DNA of 64,000 bases from Hyaloscypha bicolor E (taxonomy: Eukaryota; Ascomycota; Leotiomycetes; Helotiales; Hyaloscyphaceae). The notes below the pieces were generated by a model. That model saw only the letters and a list, made by a program, of their open reading frames with translations. It ran no database searches and was not told the origin of the DNA. Position numbers and translations under genes: made by a program. Position 1 is the first letter of the stretch; each line of letters opens with the position of its first letter. Of the stretch, positions 47,133-57,289 are shown piece by piece. The stretch lies in the NCBI RefSeq assembly GCF_002865645.1, contig NW_020194526.1, positions 1 through 64,000 of the forward strand, in the 5' to 3' direction.

Positions 47133-48669
47133 TATTGCATTATTGAAGTATGATCGCTTTGGCAACGTGGTAATGTGGCAATGTTAGATGTTATGCTGAG
47201 ACAGTAAGATTTCGAACACACAGACTTGATGGAAGGGGAGAGGCATCAAGATAATTTTATATTACAGTCAGCAAGGCTCCTGACCCCATCTCATGTTCAG
47301 ATCGTATGTACGGGTGAGAAGTGCTCGGTTACCTAGAGTGGAAATAGCAGGTGAGCGACAGCGAGGAATGGTCTGATTCAAGGTTACAACGTTCCAGGGC
47401 CGTCTTGATAGGTTGCAGAGTCCCTGCAACACCAACGTTATACTGGGGTAAAGGCTAACTAGATAGGCGAGACGGGTAAATATTCCAATGGGCGAATGAG
47501 CGGAGGTCATAAGATCAAAAACTTACCAATGGTCGTTGGTCGTTGTTGCTGACGTGCCGACAGGCAGCCGAAGCCGCCGCGTTTTCGGTAGAGGTAATGG
47601 CAGACGGTATTGCGCAGAGTTACCCTAACAGTGTTCAGGGTTTAATTCGAATTTTGATAGATCACGGCTAAAGGATGTTTCTACAATGCCGAGGTGATGT
47701 GGTTTAACTACGCCGGAAATATGTCGGTATAAGCGATGTTTCCTTCTGCCCATTTTCAGTGGGGAGGTACTTTCGTCTTATCATAAGACTCTTATGATCC
47801 AACCAAAGACAGACAGAGGATTGAATTGATTTATATGGTTGCGACGAGATCCAACCAAAGCTGAAGCGTAAGAGTAAAATGAAGAAGAATAACCTGAAGC
47901 GGTTCTCTCTTTGGCTGGCCAAGTGATGGACTACGCTTTTGTGGCGTCACTTGAATCCACAACACTGTTGATATGACTTACCAGAGTCCAAGACTCGGTC
48001 CGTTCTTCCGTCCGAGGATTCTCTTTAGTCTTTCGGGACTTCGAGAGAGATTTGAAAGGGTTCCTAAAGATCGCCGATGAGGGATTTCCATGTGAGGGTA
48101 ATGAGATTTGCATGCTGTGGATGGGCGGACGGCCCACACACGGAGCGGTAGGTCCGCAGCTTCGACCGCCGTGTGTTGGCTTTCCGGGATCTCAACCCAC
48201 AACCCAGGTTGATTGGCGCTTCGCCAAATATCCCCGGAACGATCACTGTTGCTGCTGACCCGAGTTTTGGAAGACAAAAGTAACACCATCCGTTCACTGT
48301 AGTACAGTAAGGGGGCTGGAATAACGCGATTAGATGGTGGAGATATTGGTGGATGATGTGCAAAACTTTGAGGATCTTTTGTCTTTCAGAAAACCCATGA
48401 GGCGGAGTGCCCTCATCGGCTGTAACTCGTAAGGACTCGGGGGGCCTTTTGTGCGGGGTTCGGAATCCAGCGTAAACTTTTCTACCGACTGCTTGCACTA
48501 ATTGTGGGCTCCTCATGAGTACAAATTAGGACCTATGATAGGCTTTCGACCGTGAATCATTACTATTTGTCTTTGGTTGAATTCATCGCGATTTTCAATC
48601 TCGTGACGAAGTAAATATATTCTGTGCGATTTCAGGAGGTGCGGGGTCAATTCGGTTTTCGGCGGATTA
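47133..48669. other. MFS upstream region and spacer, no gene seen
   Basis: About 1.5 kb. Several minus-strand frames overlap between 47,268 and 48,516, but none has a recognisable motif or intron pattern, and they overlap a plus-strand frame over the same bases. The first few hundred bases should hold the promoter of the minus-strand transporter. Confidence 0.4.
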
Positions 48670-48676
48670 ACCAAGT

Positions 48677-48722
48677 ACGGGCTCCTTTAAGGACGCTACG
48701 GCATCTATTATTTTTTTCGCAA
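48677..48722 (+). repeat. left terminal inverted repeat of the 5.3-kb transposon
   Basis: Matches the reverse complement of 53,927-53,972 with a few differences, mostly at positions 7-17. The identical core is GACGCTACGGCATCTATTA, followed by a homopolymer T-run. Confidence 0.8.
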
Positions 48723-48980
48723 AATCAAAATTGCGATATTTTAAAAATGTGAGATTATTAATAATCTAAGTAATTCCTATGGTAGAATATAATTAAAACA
48801 GTCGATCTATATGGTGTTTTATCGCATTCCATGGTGGGAATGCAATAGGGTGGGAAAATCAATAAAATGCACGTGACATGCCCCCTTGTAACTACTAGGC
48901 CACTGGCATACTCCTTTCATATTTCTGTTCCTTTATTATTATCTTTAATTCCTTAATCTTTTATTATTAATCTCTTCATA

Positions 48981-51309
48981 ATGCCTCGTTTAAGGATTAA
49001 TATCGACTGCTATCAAGCCCATATCCTTTGTTTAATTAGGCAATAATTATTACATGACGAGATTGTGGAGAGGTTAAAGCACGACTTTAACGTCGATATT
49101 TTCCCTAGAACTTTACGCAATAGGCTTTCCGATTAGAAAGCGCCTTCCCAGCGTTCGATATTTGAGCCTTCTCCTCAGGTGAAGGCTCTTATCGCCTGGT
49201 TCTTTTGTGATATCCATACGACTAATGCCAATATACTTGCCAACCTCCGGAGCTTAGGATACAATATTCCTAATTTACGACTATTACAACATGCTCGCCG
49301 AGCTATGGGCCTTCGACGTCGAATGCTTAATTCGCACGTTGAGCTAGAAAAGGAGCAATTACGCCATATTCTCAAGCAATATATAATTAATAAAGGCCCA
49401 CAAGGCAATACTAGAAGTTATGGCTGCCGGCTTCTATATACTTATCTCAACTCCCTAGGGGATGGCCAGAAGTTTTCTAGGAATAGAATAGCTTCTGTAA
49501 TGCAGGAACTTGATCCAGAAAGCATACAACGTCGCTGGGAAGAGATAAAGGCAGCTAGGGGGGAATATAATATTCATGGGCCGAACTTTGTTTAGTCTAT
49601 TAATGGCTATTGCAAGGTAAGTGCAGTATATACTTAACTTCAAAAATCATTATTTTAATAACTACTAATCCGTTTGCTTAGCTATGATTTTGTGGGATTG
49701 AGATATATGCCGGTATTAATGCCTACTTACGGTTTGTACCTTGGATTTATATTGGAATCTCAAATAGCTATACTATAAGTAGTAGTATTTCCTAATTTGG
49801 TACGGATATATCCCCTCGAAAATGCCAATATTTACTTAGTTGTGATCCCGGCTATGCAATTCTGTAGTATTGCAGAGAACTAGTTGTTTGAATTGCACTT
49901 AATTTAGGCGATAAAACCCCTGAATCTCCACATTATATTCTCCTTTGGCCTAATTAATATTATACTAATATATTCACTTAGTCGTAATCCCGGCTATGTA
50001 ATTCTGTAGTATTACAGAGAACTAGTTATTTGAATTGCACTTAATTTAGGCGATAAAACCCCTGAATCTCCATACCACATTCTCCTTTGGCCTAATTAAT
50101 ATCATACTAATATGCACTTACTTATGCCACCTTCTAGGTTACTATCCTAGTTCAATACCTTGACTTGGTAGACGAAATGGAGGTTATTCCACTCCATATT
50201 CAATCGGATAGAGGGTGCAAAACGCCCATGGTTACAGATGCCCATTATATCCTCCATAAAGCGATGTACCAGACAAGGGGTATTAATCCATATCAGTTCT
50301 CAGATCTCTATTAGTTCGGGACTAGTACGGCTAATCAACGTATTAAGGCATGGTAGGGACAAATTGCGAAGGTAATTTATCTATACTAATCCCATACAGA
50401 CTTATTTAATTAGCTAATATTATATAGGGCATACTAAATAAATGGAAGATATTTTTTAAGTAACTGCGCTCTCAAAGGCTTTACTCTCGCAAGCTTCTCC
50501 CCGATTATATAGCTATGCTTTTCGTCTATTTGCCTATTATACGAGAGCAAACTGAGGAGTTTGTTCGGGTATGGAATATCTATTTAATTAGGAAACAGCC
50601 TAATCGTCTATATATCGTTCCTGGTTAACCCTTCCAGAACTACATGTTTTTAGAGCAAATGGGGGTCAGGGACTATGGAATTCCTATTAATATTAATAAA
50701 CTGAACGAGCTACGTAAAGGATATGCTAGCTATGATAAAGACGCATATTTACCGGAGGTTATACTTGAGTGGTGTGAGCAAGAGCTTAAGGATGCCGGCT
50801 TTATTCTCCCAATTATGGAGTCTATACGTGACTCGAATGGAGATCTGAACTACCTGAGTGCCTATATATATTTAAGGGAATCGATTACCGACTACCTAAT
50901 TAATACGAAGAATGCTCGTCCAAAGCTAGGGCTTTTATTAACACCTAAGGGTATATATGATTAGAATCCATTACCAGAGGTAGCTGTGGGACTAGAAGAG
51001 GCAAGGCTAAAGGATTATAATAATCAAGATGGCATTCAGTTCGTTAATGAAGGGAGAGATACTAGCTATAGAGATGAAGATCTCATCTATATTGGCTCTA
51101 ATAATGAAGCGGAGGTTGAAAATAATGCAGAGGATACTGGATTTACTATAGATGGTATTACTTTTAATAGGGCAAATGGTAATTAGGTTATAAATGGTCA
51201 AGAGTATAGGCAGTTTATGGATAATGGATACGTATCTGAGCCTGAAGTAGAGGAGGAGGATAATCTAGAAATTCCTCTAGTAAATATTAGACGGTTTACC
51301 CGGCGATAG
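48981..51309 (+). pseudogene. integrase-core (DDE) transposase gene, inactivated
   Basis: ATG at 48,981 (MPRLRINIDCYQAHILCLIRQ) leads through helix-turn-helix-like DNA-binding blocks (49,179-49,590), an intron starting near 49,617, then FCGIEIYAGINAYLRFVPWI, a long intron (about 49,800-50,138), the stretch HIQSDRGCKTPMVTDAHYIL with GTSTANQRIKAW, and a C-terminal region to 50,964 with a tail to about 51,300. These blocks are those of the fungal integrase-core proteins that I remember as transposases. Of the expected acidic residues, the first reads Asn (SINGY for SVDGY), the second (SDRG) is kept and the last reads Lys (RIKAW for RIEAW). Several TAA/TAG stops replace Gln or Trp. Hence dead. 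Confidence 0.75.
49834..50115 (+). repeat. tandem duplication of about 142 bp within a transposase intron
   Basis: Two copies, 49,834-49,975 and 49,976-50,115, share ACTTAG, CCCGGCTATG, TGTAGTATT, GAACTAGTT and CCCCTGAATCTCCA. The differences are mostly C/T or G/A (TGTGATCCC against CGTAATCCC, ATTGCAG against ATTACAG). It enlarges the intron to about 340 bp. Confidence 0.8.
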
Positions 51310-52100
51310 AGAAGCTGAACGGGGATATATTAATATATATCCCAAAGAAAGAACTAGCTAAAAACATTAATATTTGCTAAAGTAATTAAATATAGAAGTT
51401 AATAGTAGTCTGCTTAATAAGTCAAATTCACATAGTTATAGGTGGTTTAATATTAAAAGGTCACATGATTCACCTTCTCAAAAAATCGACCCTTGCCCCT
51501 TTATTTTTTATACCCCCTATAATTATATTATTAACTTATCGTTTTAGTAGTAAGGACTTCATAGTATGGATCAAATTCTCCGTTAATACTAGCTTTATTG
51601 AATTAATAGTTCTTGAGAACTTTTGAAGTAATTACAAGACATATTTAATGAAAATGTCTCTTTATATATAGAATTTAATTTTCCCCCTTTAATTCCTATA
51701 ACCCCTTACTAAATATTCTATAGCCCCTAGTATAGGAAACCATGTTTTAAATAATAATAATACTAGGGATAAATAAAATAAATCCAATTTTAATTTGTAC
51801 TAAGGGGTATCCCTTGCAGTTCTTGTATTTATTCCTTTTTATATATTGGCAATACGCTACTATTAATAATCTTCGAAATGGGTCCCTAGTATATAAATTA
51901 TTGAGGGAAAAAGTTATAGGGATATAGGCTAAAGGATTAAAATAATATTAATATATTATAGTTCTATCCTGCTAATTGTCTTTATACCACTATTTACTAA
52001 ACTACTAGATTTATTAGCTATACTCTCCTTCTGATATTCGATTATAAATTAAATCCTTATTCTTTTATCCCCAAACGTTTATAATAGATAATATTAATCT
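51310..52100. other. AT-rich spacer between the two transposon genes
   Basis: About 800 bp without any usable frame in either strand. It probably carries the transcription end of the transposase gene and the start region of the second gene. Confidence 0.45.
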
Positions 52101-52101
52101 A

Positions 52102-53812
52102 TAGAACTCTTGTTTTGTACGGGAGGCACCACACCCCCCCTCTATAGTAAAGTGTTTACTATGCGGTGCGATTAACCCCGCTGCTCCTCCTCCGGCTCCT
52201 ATTACTCCTACACCGATTATTGCATTAGACGGTATACCATTTTCTAGTCAAACCCAACTTTAAAATACTGCCGCCCAATTATTAAGAGATTAAGGGATTA
52301 ATATCTTAGCTAATTCCTATCCTTTTTACTATCCCCCGGGTATAGATCTCTCAGAGGAGGTCCTTGAGGCAGAAGCACATGAGAGGAGGCAGTAGGCTAA
52401 GCTCGAATGTTTAGAGCGATTACGTGGTAATTTCCATTAGGAAGCTCAGGGCGAAAGTACGTATCTGTCTGTTTAACTCCTGATATTAATATATTATTTA
52501 CTAATTTTATTAGGTTCGGCCCAGAAAAGGGGTAAAGCCTTTGGATCTCTTACTCTCGGCCAGGGGGCACGTATAAAGGCCTTTAGTAAGGGTAAATCGA
52601 CGATCCCTCCCATTCCTATTATCGAAAAACGATATAAGGTCCTTGTTTCTATTATACTACATATATATGAAATAGAAGAGATCGAGAGTAGCTTTACTGG
52701 GAGGAGTATACCTGCTTTAACTATAAAGAAGTTCCTTAGTTTGGAAGAGTACCGGGAGGCTCAAATTATTCAAATTGAGCTATGGAGCATAGAATAGTTT
52801 AATACATACGTAAAGCTTACTTATAGAAACACCACTTTACTAATATTGTTTTTTACTATAGTCAAAAACTGGCATATAAGGAATTCGCTATGCATTTAGC
52901 CAAGGCTTTTTTATCGTCAATTCCGTTACTTGAAGACTGGGAGCTTAATTAATGGATTATGATCTTAGAACGCGCAAATGGAGTCTCTTTTGCAAGTAAA
53001 GTAAGCTAGTATTTATTAGTATCCTAATAAAATTAGTACTAATATAATTAGGTTTGGCCAAAGGACAAAAACAAGAGAATCGATCATGTGACTAATCTTA
53101 TATATGAAGCTGAAAAAGATATTGACGGCTTATTATCTTATTTTAGCCAATTAAATAAGAGCACGCCAAAGCATATTTATCTTGTATTTGATCAAGATAT
53201 TAATAAAATTCAGGAAAGAGATGACGAGATTCAGGATAAGCGTAAAAGGAGGGATAGGGAGATGCCTTTACTAAATTATACCCCTTCTTTAGGGGGATCT
53301 CCTGATATTACCCCTAATGCGATATCTATATCTACGGCTACATCTACGGTATCTTCTTTACCTGCTTCGACTCCTAATCAATAAATCGAAGCTATATGGG
53401 AGAAGGTTTCTCCTGTAGAGAATGGGAATGGGTCAGGTAACGACCTTGATTCGGACGACCTTAATTCGGACGACGATATGCCTACGCTAGAAGCTAGAAT
53501 TACGGTTTCTCCTGCTCCTGATCCTACTCCTGATCCTGCTTCTATACCTAGTAAGTTAATAGATTTAAATATACTAGTAGATCTGACGTTTTTACCAGCG
53601 TTCGCTCCCGCTCCCGCTCCACCCACTCAACGTCCTCTGAAGTCTATATTAAAGAGGAAGCGGGAGGTAATTATATCAAGCAATAACGGTGATAATTCAG
53701 ATCTTGACGATGGAGAGAAGGAATTACCAGGGGATGGTGATTATAGGCCGGGGAATAGGCCATCAAAACGTAGGGGAAATCGGGGGCAGTTCAAATCAGC
53801 GAGGACAGAGTA
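52102..53812 (+). pseudogene. second gene of the 5.3-kb transposon, unknown function
   Basis: Plus-strand exons: about 52,102-52,458 (with CLLCGAINPAAPPPAPIT and SEEVLEAEAHERRQ), about 52,512-52,800 (KRGKAFGSLTLGQGARIKAF to IQIELWSIE), about 52,863-53,007 and about 53,052-53,812, ending with a basic tail (KRRGNRGQFKSARTE). Stops such as TAA after QTQL and TAA after PASTPNQ look like mutated Gln codons. A paired Cys motif (CLLC) hints at a zinc site near the N-terminus; the middle is helical and charged, the C-terminus Pro/Asp-rich and basic. No homologue is recognised and the start is not fixed. It has the same orientation as the transposase and lies inside the terminal repeats. Confidence 0.55.
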
Positions 53813-53979
53813 ATATCATTAGGGCATTTGACTATAATACATGGGATTTGTTTATTTGGCCATAATTAGGTGTGTTTTCCATATAAATGCGGCCAAAAAA
53901 AAAATCGCGATTCATCAATTTTGATTTTCCAAAAAAAATAATAGATGCCGTAGCGTCGCTAAATCAACCCGTACCAAGT

Positions 53980-55803
53980 CATTACGGCAATTGGTAAAGT
54001 GCCAGCCCCCATCTACTTAGAGTGAAGGTTTCTCAAGTCTTTTTTATACTCTAAATAATACCTCCGTGACTGGATCTTGAAAGTCGTAAGGTATGAAAGA
54101 TCTCAATCCATCCGAGGACACGGTTTCCTCACTCGAAATTGCCCTTTGAATCCGCAACGAAATTGATACAGAGGAGGGGTATATAGATCCAACCTAGAGA
54201 ATCTGAATCTCGTAGCTGCCCCGTCTCTGAGTTGTGGAAGGACTAACATTGTCTGGCTCATAATGAATGGTGCCCAACTGGGAGATTTGATTTACATTAT
54301 CATGGGCTGCTCGGTTCCCCGACCAGTGGATGGGGAAGGAGGGATATATGGACCTGGAGTTATGCATGGCAAGAACATGGCAGCTCCAGAAGACAGGAAG
54401 CTGGTGCTGCAAGACTTCGAACTGCATTAATGATAATAAGATCCTGGTGCTTGAGGGAGATTTTCACGAAGGCCGTCACTGAAGGATGTAACTTTACGAG
54501 CCCACAGTCATTATCTCTAGGATTTTACGACTTACGAATGTAAGAAGAGCTTCGGTATGGTTTGGTAGGGGCAAAAATATCTCCTAGCACCAACGGCTTA
54601 GTGTTTTCCTCGTCGCACTTGTCAAGACGCAACATCACGTGACAGTATCAGGAGAGCAGGACTGTGATTTCTCCTCCAGTATGAAGCGGACTGCAGCTTG
54701 GGGCTCTAAAATTGTTTCCATAAGGCTTACTGTACTCGAAGTGAGAAGTGGAAGAAGCGTTGAGTAAAGCAAGACATAACTTGACTCACTTCAGGGCTCT
54801 CTCGCTCGCTCCCGCTCCCGGTGTTGCCGTGCATGGATGTGACATTGAGGATATTTCTCATCCTAACCACACCCGGCATAAGGACATAAAAAATGGTCAG
54901 AAATCTCTCCAAAAGCAGAGTAAATTAAGTATCTTTAATTATCAATTGCATTCTCGAACGATGTTGCAGCATCCTGAATTTCCTTTTCGTAGTAAAGAAC
55001 GTCAAGCTCTTCGCCTGAGTCGGGCGGTGATGCGACAAATCTGCGTCGGCACTCCCTAGGACAGCGAGGACCAGTTCCTCATCCTATTGGAAATGGCTTC
55101 ATTATAGGAGCTCTGACTGGTCTGAAGCCCTAAAAGAGCGCTCGTGTGGTCGATGGAGCGCGAGATTGCTTGAAGCAGCGATGAGCTCGAGTGGGGTATA
55201 TCAACCCTCCCATCGCCCACTTCTCAGGAAATAGCTTCTTCTTCCTATTCACATCGTTCTCTGCGTCCTTGACATCGCCTCTCTCACCTGCAAACATAAC
55301 ACTGAAAGGTATGTCGGTCGTGTTGCGATTCCACGATGCCGCTCCCCTTCATTCTCTCCGTACGGCTGGCTCATTTCAGAATATCGGAAGGACGGCTCGT
55401 TCAGAACATCGGAAGAGAAACACCTTGCTAATTTCTGTGTTCGCTGCAAGCTGTGATCTCGCTAAGCGATACCATCCTGACCGGCCATTTTCTGAAGTTC
55501 TCGCGATGTTCCAGCACCACTTGATGTTGAACCACGGTTCAGAGGACATCGTCGTCCACCAACCTTACCCAAAACCAAACCCGGCCGATTCTGTAAGCTG
55601 CACCGCGCCTTGAAATTCAATTGCGACAAAGGAAAAAATTAATTGCGAGAATCAATACTGATTGATTTGTTTTACTGCAGACATATGGAAATTAATGCGT
55701 TGGTTGATGGAAGGTGTTGAAGTGTTTTTGGGTCGTCCTGGGTGTGAGCGCTGGTTGTTTGCCTGGAAAAGGGTGTAAGCGAGAGCGAAAAATGAAGCCG
55801 GTC
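53980..55803. other. intergenic, no gene seen
   Basis: GC-normal DNA with CACGTG at 54,634-54,639 and weak frames such as 55,191-55,613 that show no family resemblance and have low-complexity N-termini. No repeat was recognised in it. Confidence 0.4.
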
Positions 55804-55811
55804 GAATTGGT

Positions 55812-56674
55812 GGGAAAAAGTAAAACGACCCGCGCGCCCCCCGCCCCCCAAACCCCCCAAGTATCGAGTAGGAGTAATAATAAATTTTAGAGTTTTAATA
55901 ATGCCTAATTCATTATTTATATATGCTTAAGCCTTTCTCTCGAATCAGATTTCTTAATATTGGGGGTGTCGATGGCAGAATCTTTTTTTTGGCTTAGCGC
56001 TTGGCACTTCCCGAGTTTATTACTAAGGAACCGATTCGGCCTTAGAATCGCATACGGCCCCCCAAGGCCTTTCCCCACCATTACCGCAGGTATTAAATAG
56101 GAGCATTAATAGATTTTAGAGTTTTAATAATGTCCAAATAATTACTTGTATAAGTTTATATATAAGAGCTCTAGTTTTGGGGCATGGGTAAGCGAGGCGA
56201 TTATTGCGCACGAGGCAAATAAGTTCCAGGTGCTCAATCGCTAAATTTTCAGGCTCTCTTAAGGTCAATGCCCCTAATCGACACCCCTAATCGACACCCC
56301 TAATTAACACCCTAATTGACACCCTAATTGACACCCTAATTGACACCCTAATTGACACCCCTAATTAATACCCCTAATTAATACCCGGCAAGGTATCGCT
56401 TTATATTTTCCCATTTTACTAGAGGTTAAGAGGAATTAAATATTGCCATATGTATTATAACTAAATCTGTCTGGAAATAATAATAATAATAATATGCGCA
56501 TTCCAGTACATTAAAGCAATGCGTACTGGGTGCCAATATATATTAATTTGCATACACTAGTGTGTACAAAGTAATGTATACGGGCACGTACCACCGCTTG
56601 CTGATTTCGGTTAGTGTGGCCGCAATCGACACCCCTAATCGACAACCGGGGGGGGGCTCGTTTTACTTTTTCCC
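55812..56674. mobile_element. small hAT-like element, copy 3, with 8-bp duplication
   Basis: 863 bp, ends GGGAAAAAGTAAAACGACC and the inverse. The 8-bp duplication GAATTGGT is perfect at 55,804-55,811 and 56,675-56,682. The interior shares GGAGTTTTAATAATG and CTAAATTTTCAGGCTC with copy 1. Part of the left half is repeated within it (around 55,880 and 56,110) with an extra block of about 130 bp between, and an array of the CGACACC motif lies at 56,272-56,390. Confidence 0.8.
56272..56390 (+). repeat. short tandem array of CCCTAATTGACAC units
   Basis: About nine units of 12-15 bp: CCCCTAATCGACAC three times, then CCCTAATTGACAC-type copies and CCCCTAATTAATAC at the end. The unit equals the motif found once just inside the terminal repeat of the related elements. 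Mutation from CGACAC to TGACAC and TAATAC increases along the array. Confidence 0.75.
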
Positions 56675-56682
56675 GAATTGGT

Positions 56683-57033
56683 TGGCACAAGGTTATACTG
56701 ATCGGAACCACTGACCACACGACGTTGCAGAAGACCAACCGGGAACTTAGGATGGCAATCGAAATACATGGTTGTAATTGGATACGCTTCGGATGAGCTG
56801 TGCTCGGCTGTGTTCATTGGTTTCAAAAACATGCTGCTTTAACTTTTACCACTGGCCCGGATTGGGTTGCAAGAACCTGAATCTGTGGCAGATGATTGGG
56901 CAAAAAGCGTGTCCATCCCAACGAGGCTGCAACAAGTTCGGTCTTCCCTGCCGATGACACTATTGTGGCTCAATTTCCGAGCTCCGACAAGCTTTTTCCC
57001 CTGCGAAAACAACGTCGACAACGTTTGAGTGAA
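56683..57033. other. intergenic, no gene seen
   Basis: 350 bp between copy 3 of the small hAT-like element and the Tc1-like element. Short frames occur on both strands, without family resemblance. Confidence 0.35.
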
Positions 57034-57289
57034 TAAAGAGGGTGGACACATCGGATTGGACGCCTGTAAGTAGATCATATGTAACCCCTTAGTTTCCTAG
57101 GTGATTCGGGTTGCTAAGGGAAAATAGGAGGCTCTGATTGGCTAGAATTGAAGTGATTTAAGCTAATTAAAGGTTCATATAGCAACTGAATACTAGAATA
57201 CACCCCAAATCAAGGATAAAAAAGCTACCAAATACTAGTTCTACCCCCCTACTATCTTATATACTCTCTCTAAGCTTTAATAACCCTTT

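Larger units (their letters stand above)
48677..53972 (+). mobile_element. 5.3-kb terminal-inverted-repeat DNA transposon with two genes
   Basis: Left end ACGGGCTCCTTTAAGG and right end (inverted) ACGGGTTGATTTAGCG continue into a shared GACGCTACGGCATCTATTA plus a T-run, giving a terminal inverted repeat of about 45 bp. ACCAAGT is repeated directly outside both ends (48,670-48,676 and 53,973-53,979), a 7-bp target duplication. Inside are an integrase-core transposase gene and a second gene in the same orientation. The element is complete in outline but mildly mutated, so probably recently active and now dead. The family name is not assigned. Confidence 0.85.

Noticed and set aside
48064..48516. 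150-codon minus-strand frame upstream of the transposon
   Set aside because: No recognisable motif, no splice structure, low-quality composition and overlap with frames on the other strand.
55191..55613. 140-codon plus-strand frame
   Set aside because: Frame has no known domain and starts in a Phe/Ser-rich low-complexity part; no support from introns or neighbours.
56272..56390. CRISPR-like or telomere-like array with CCCTAA units
   Set aside because: Units are contiguous without spacers, 12-15 bp long and derived from the subterminal motif of the surrounding small transposon; CCCTAA is only part of CCCCTAATCGACAC and not a telomere repeat.
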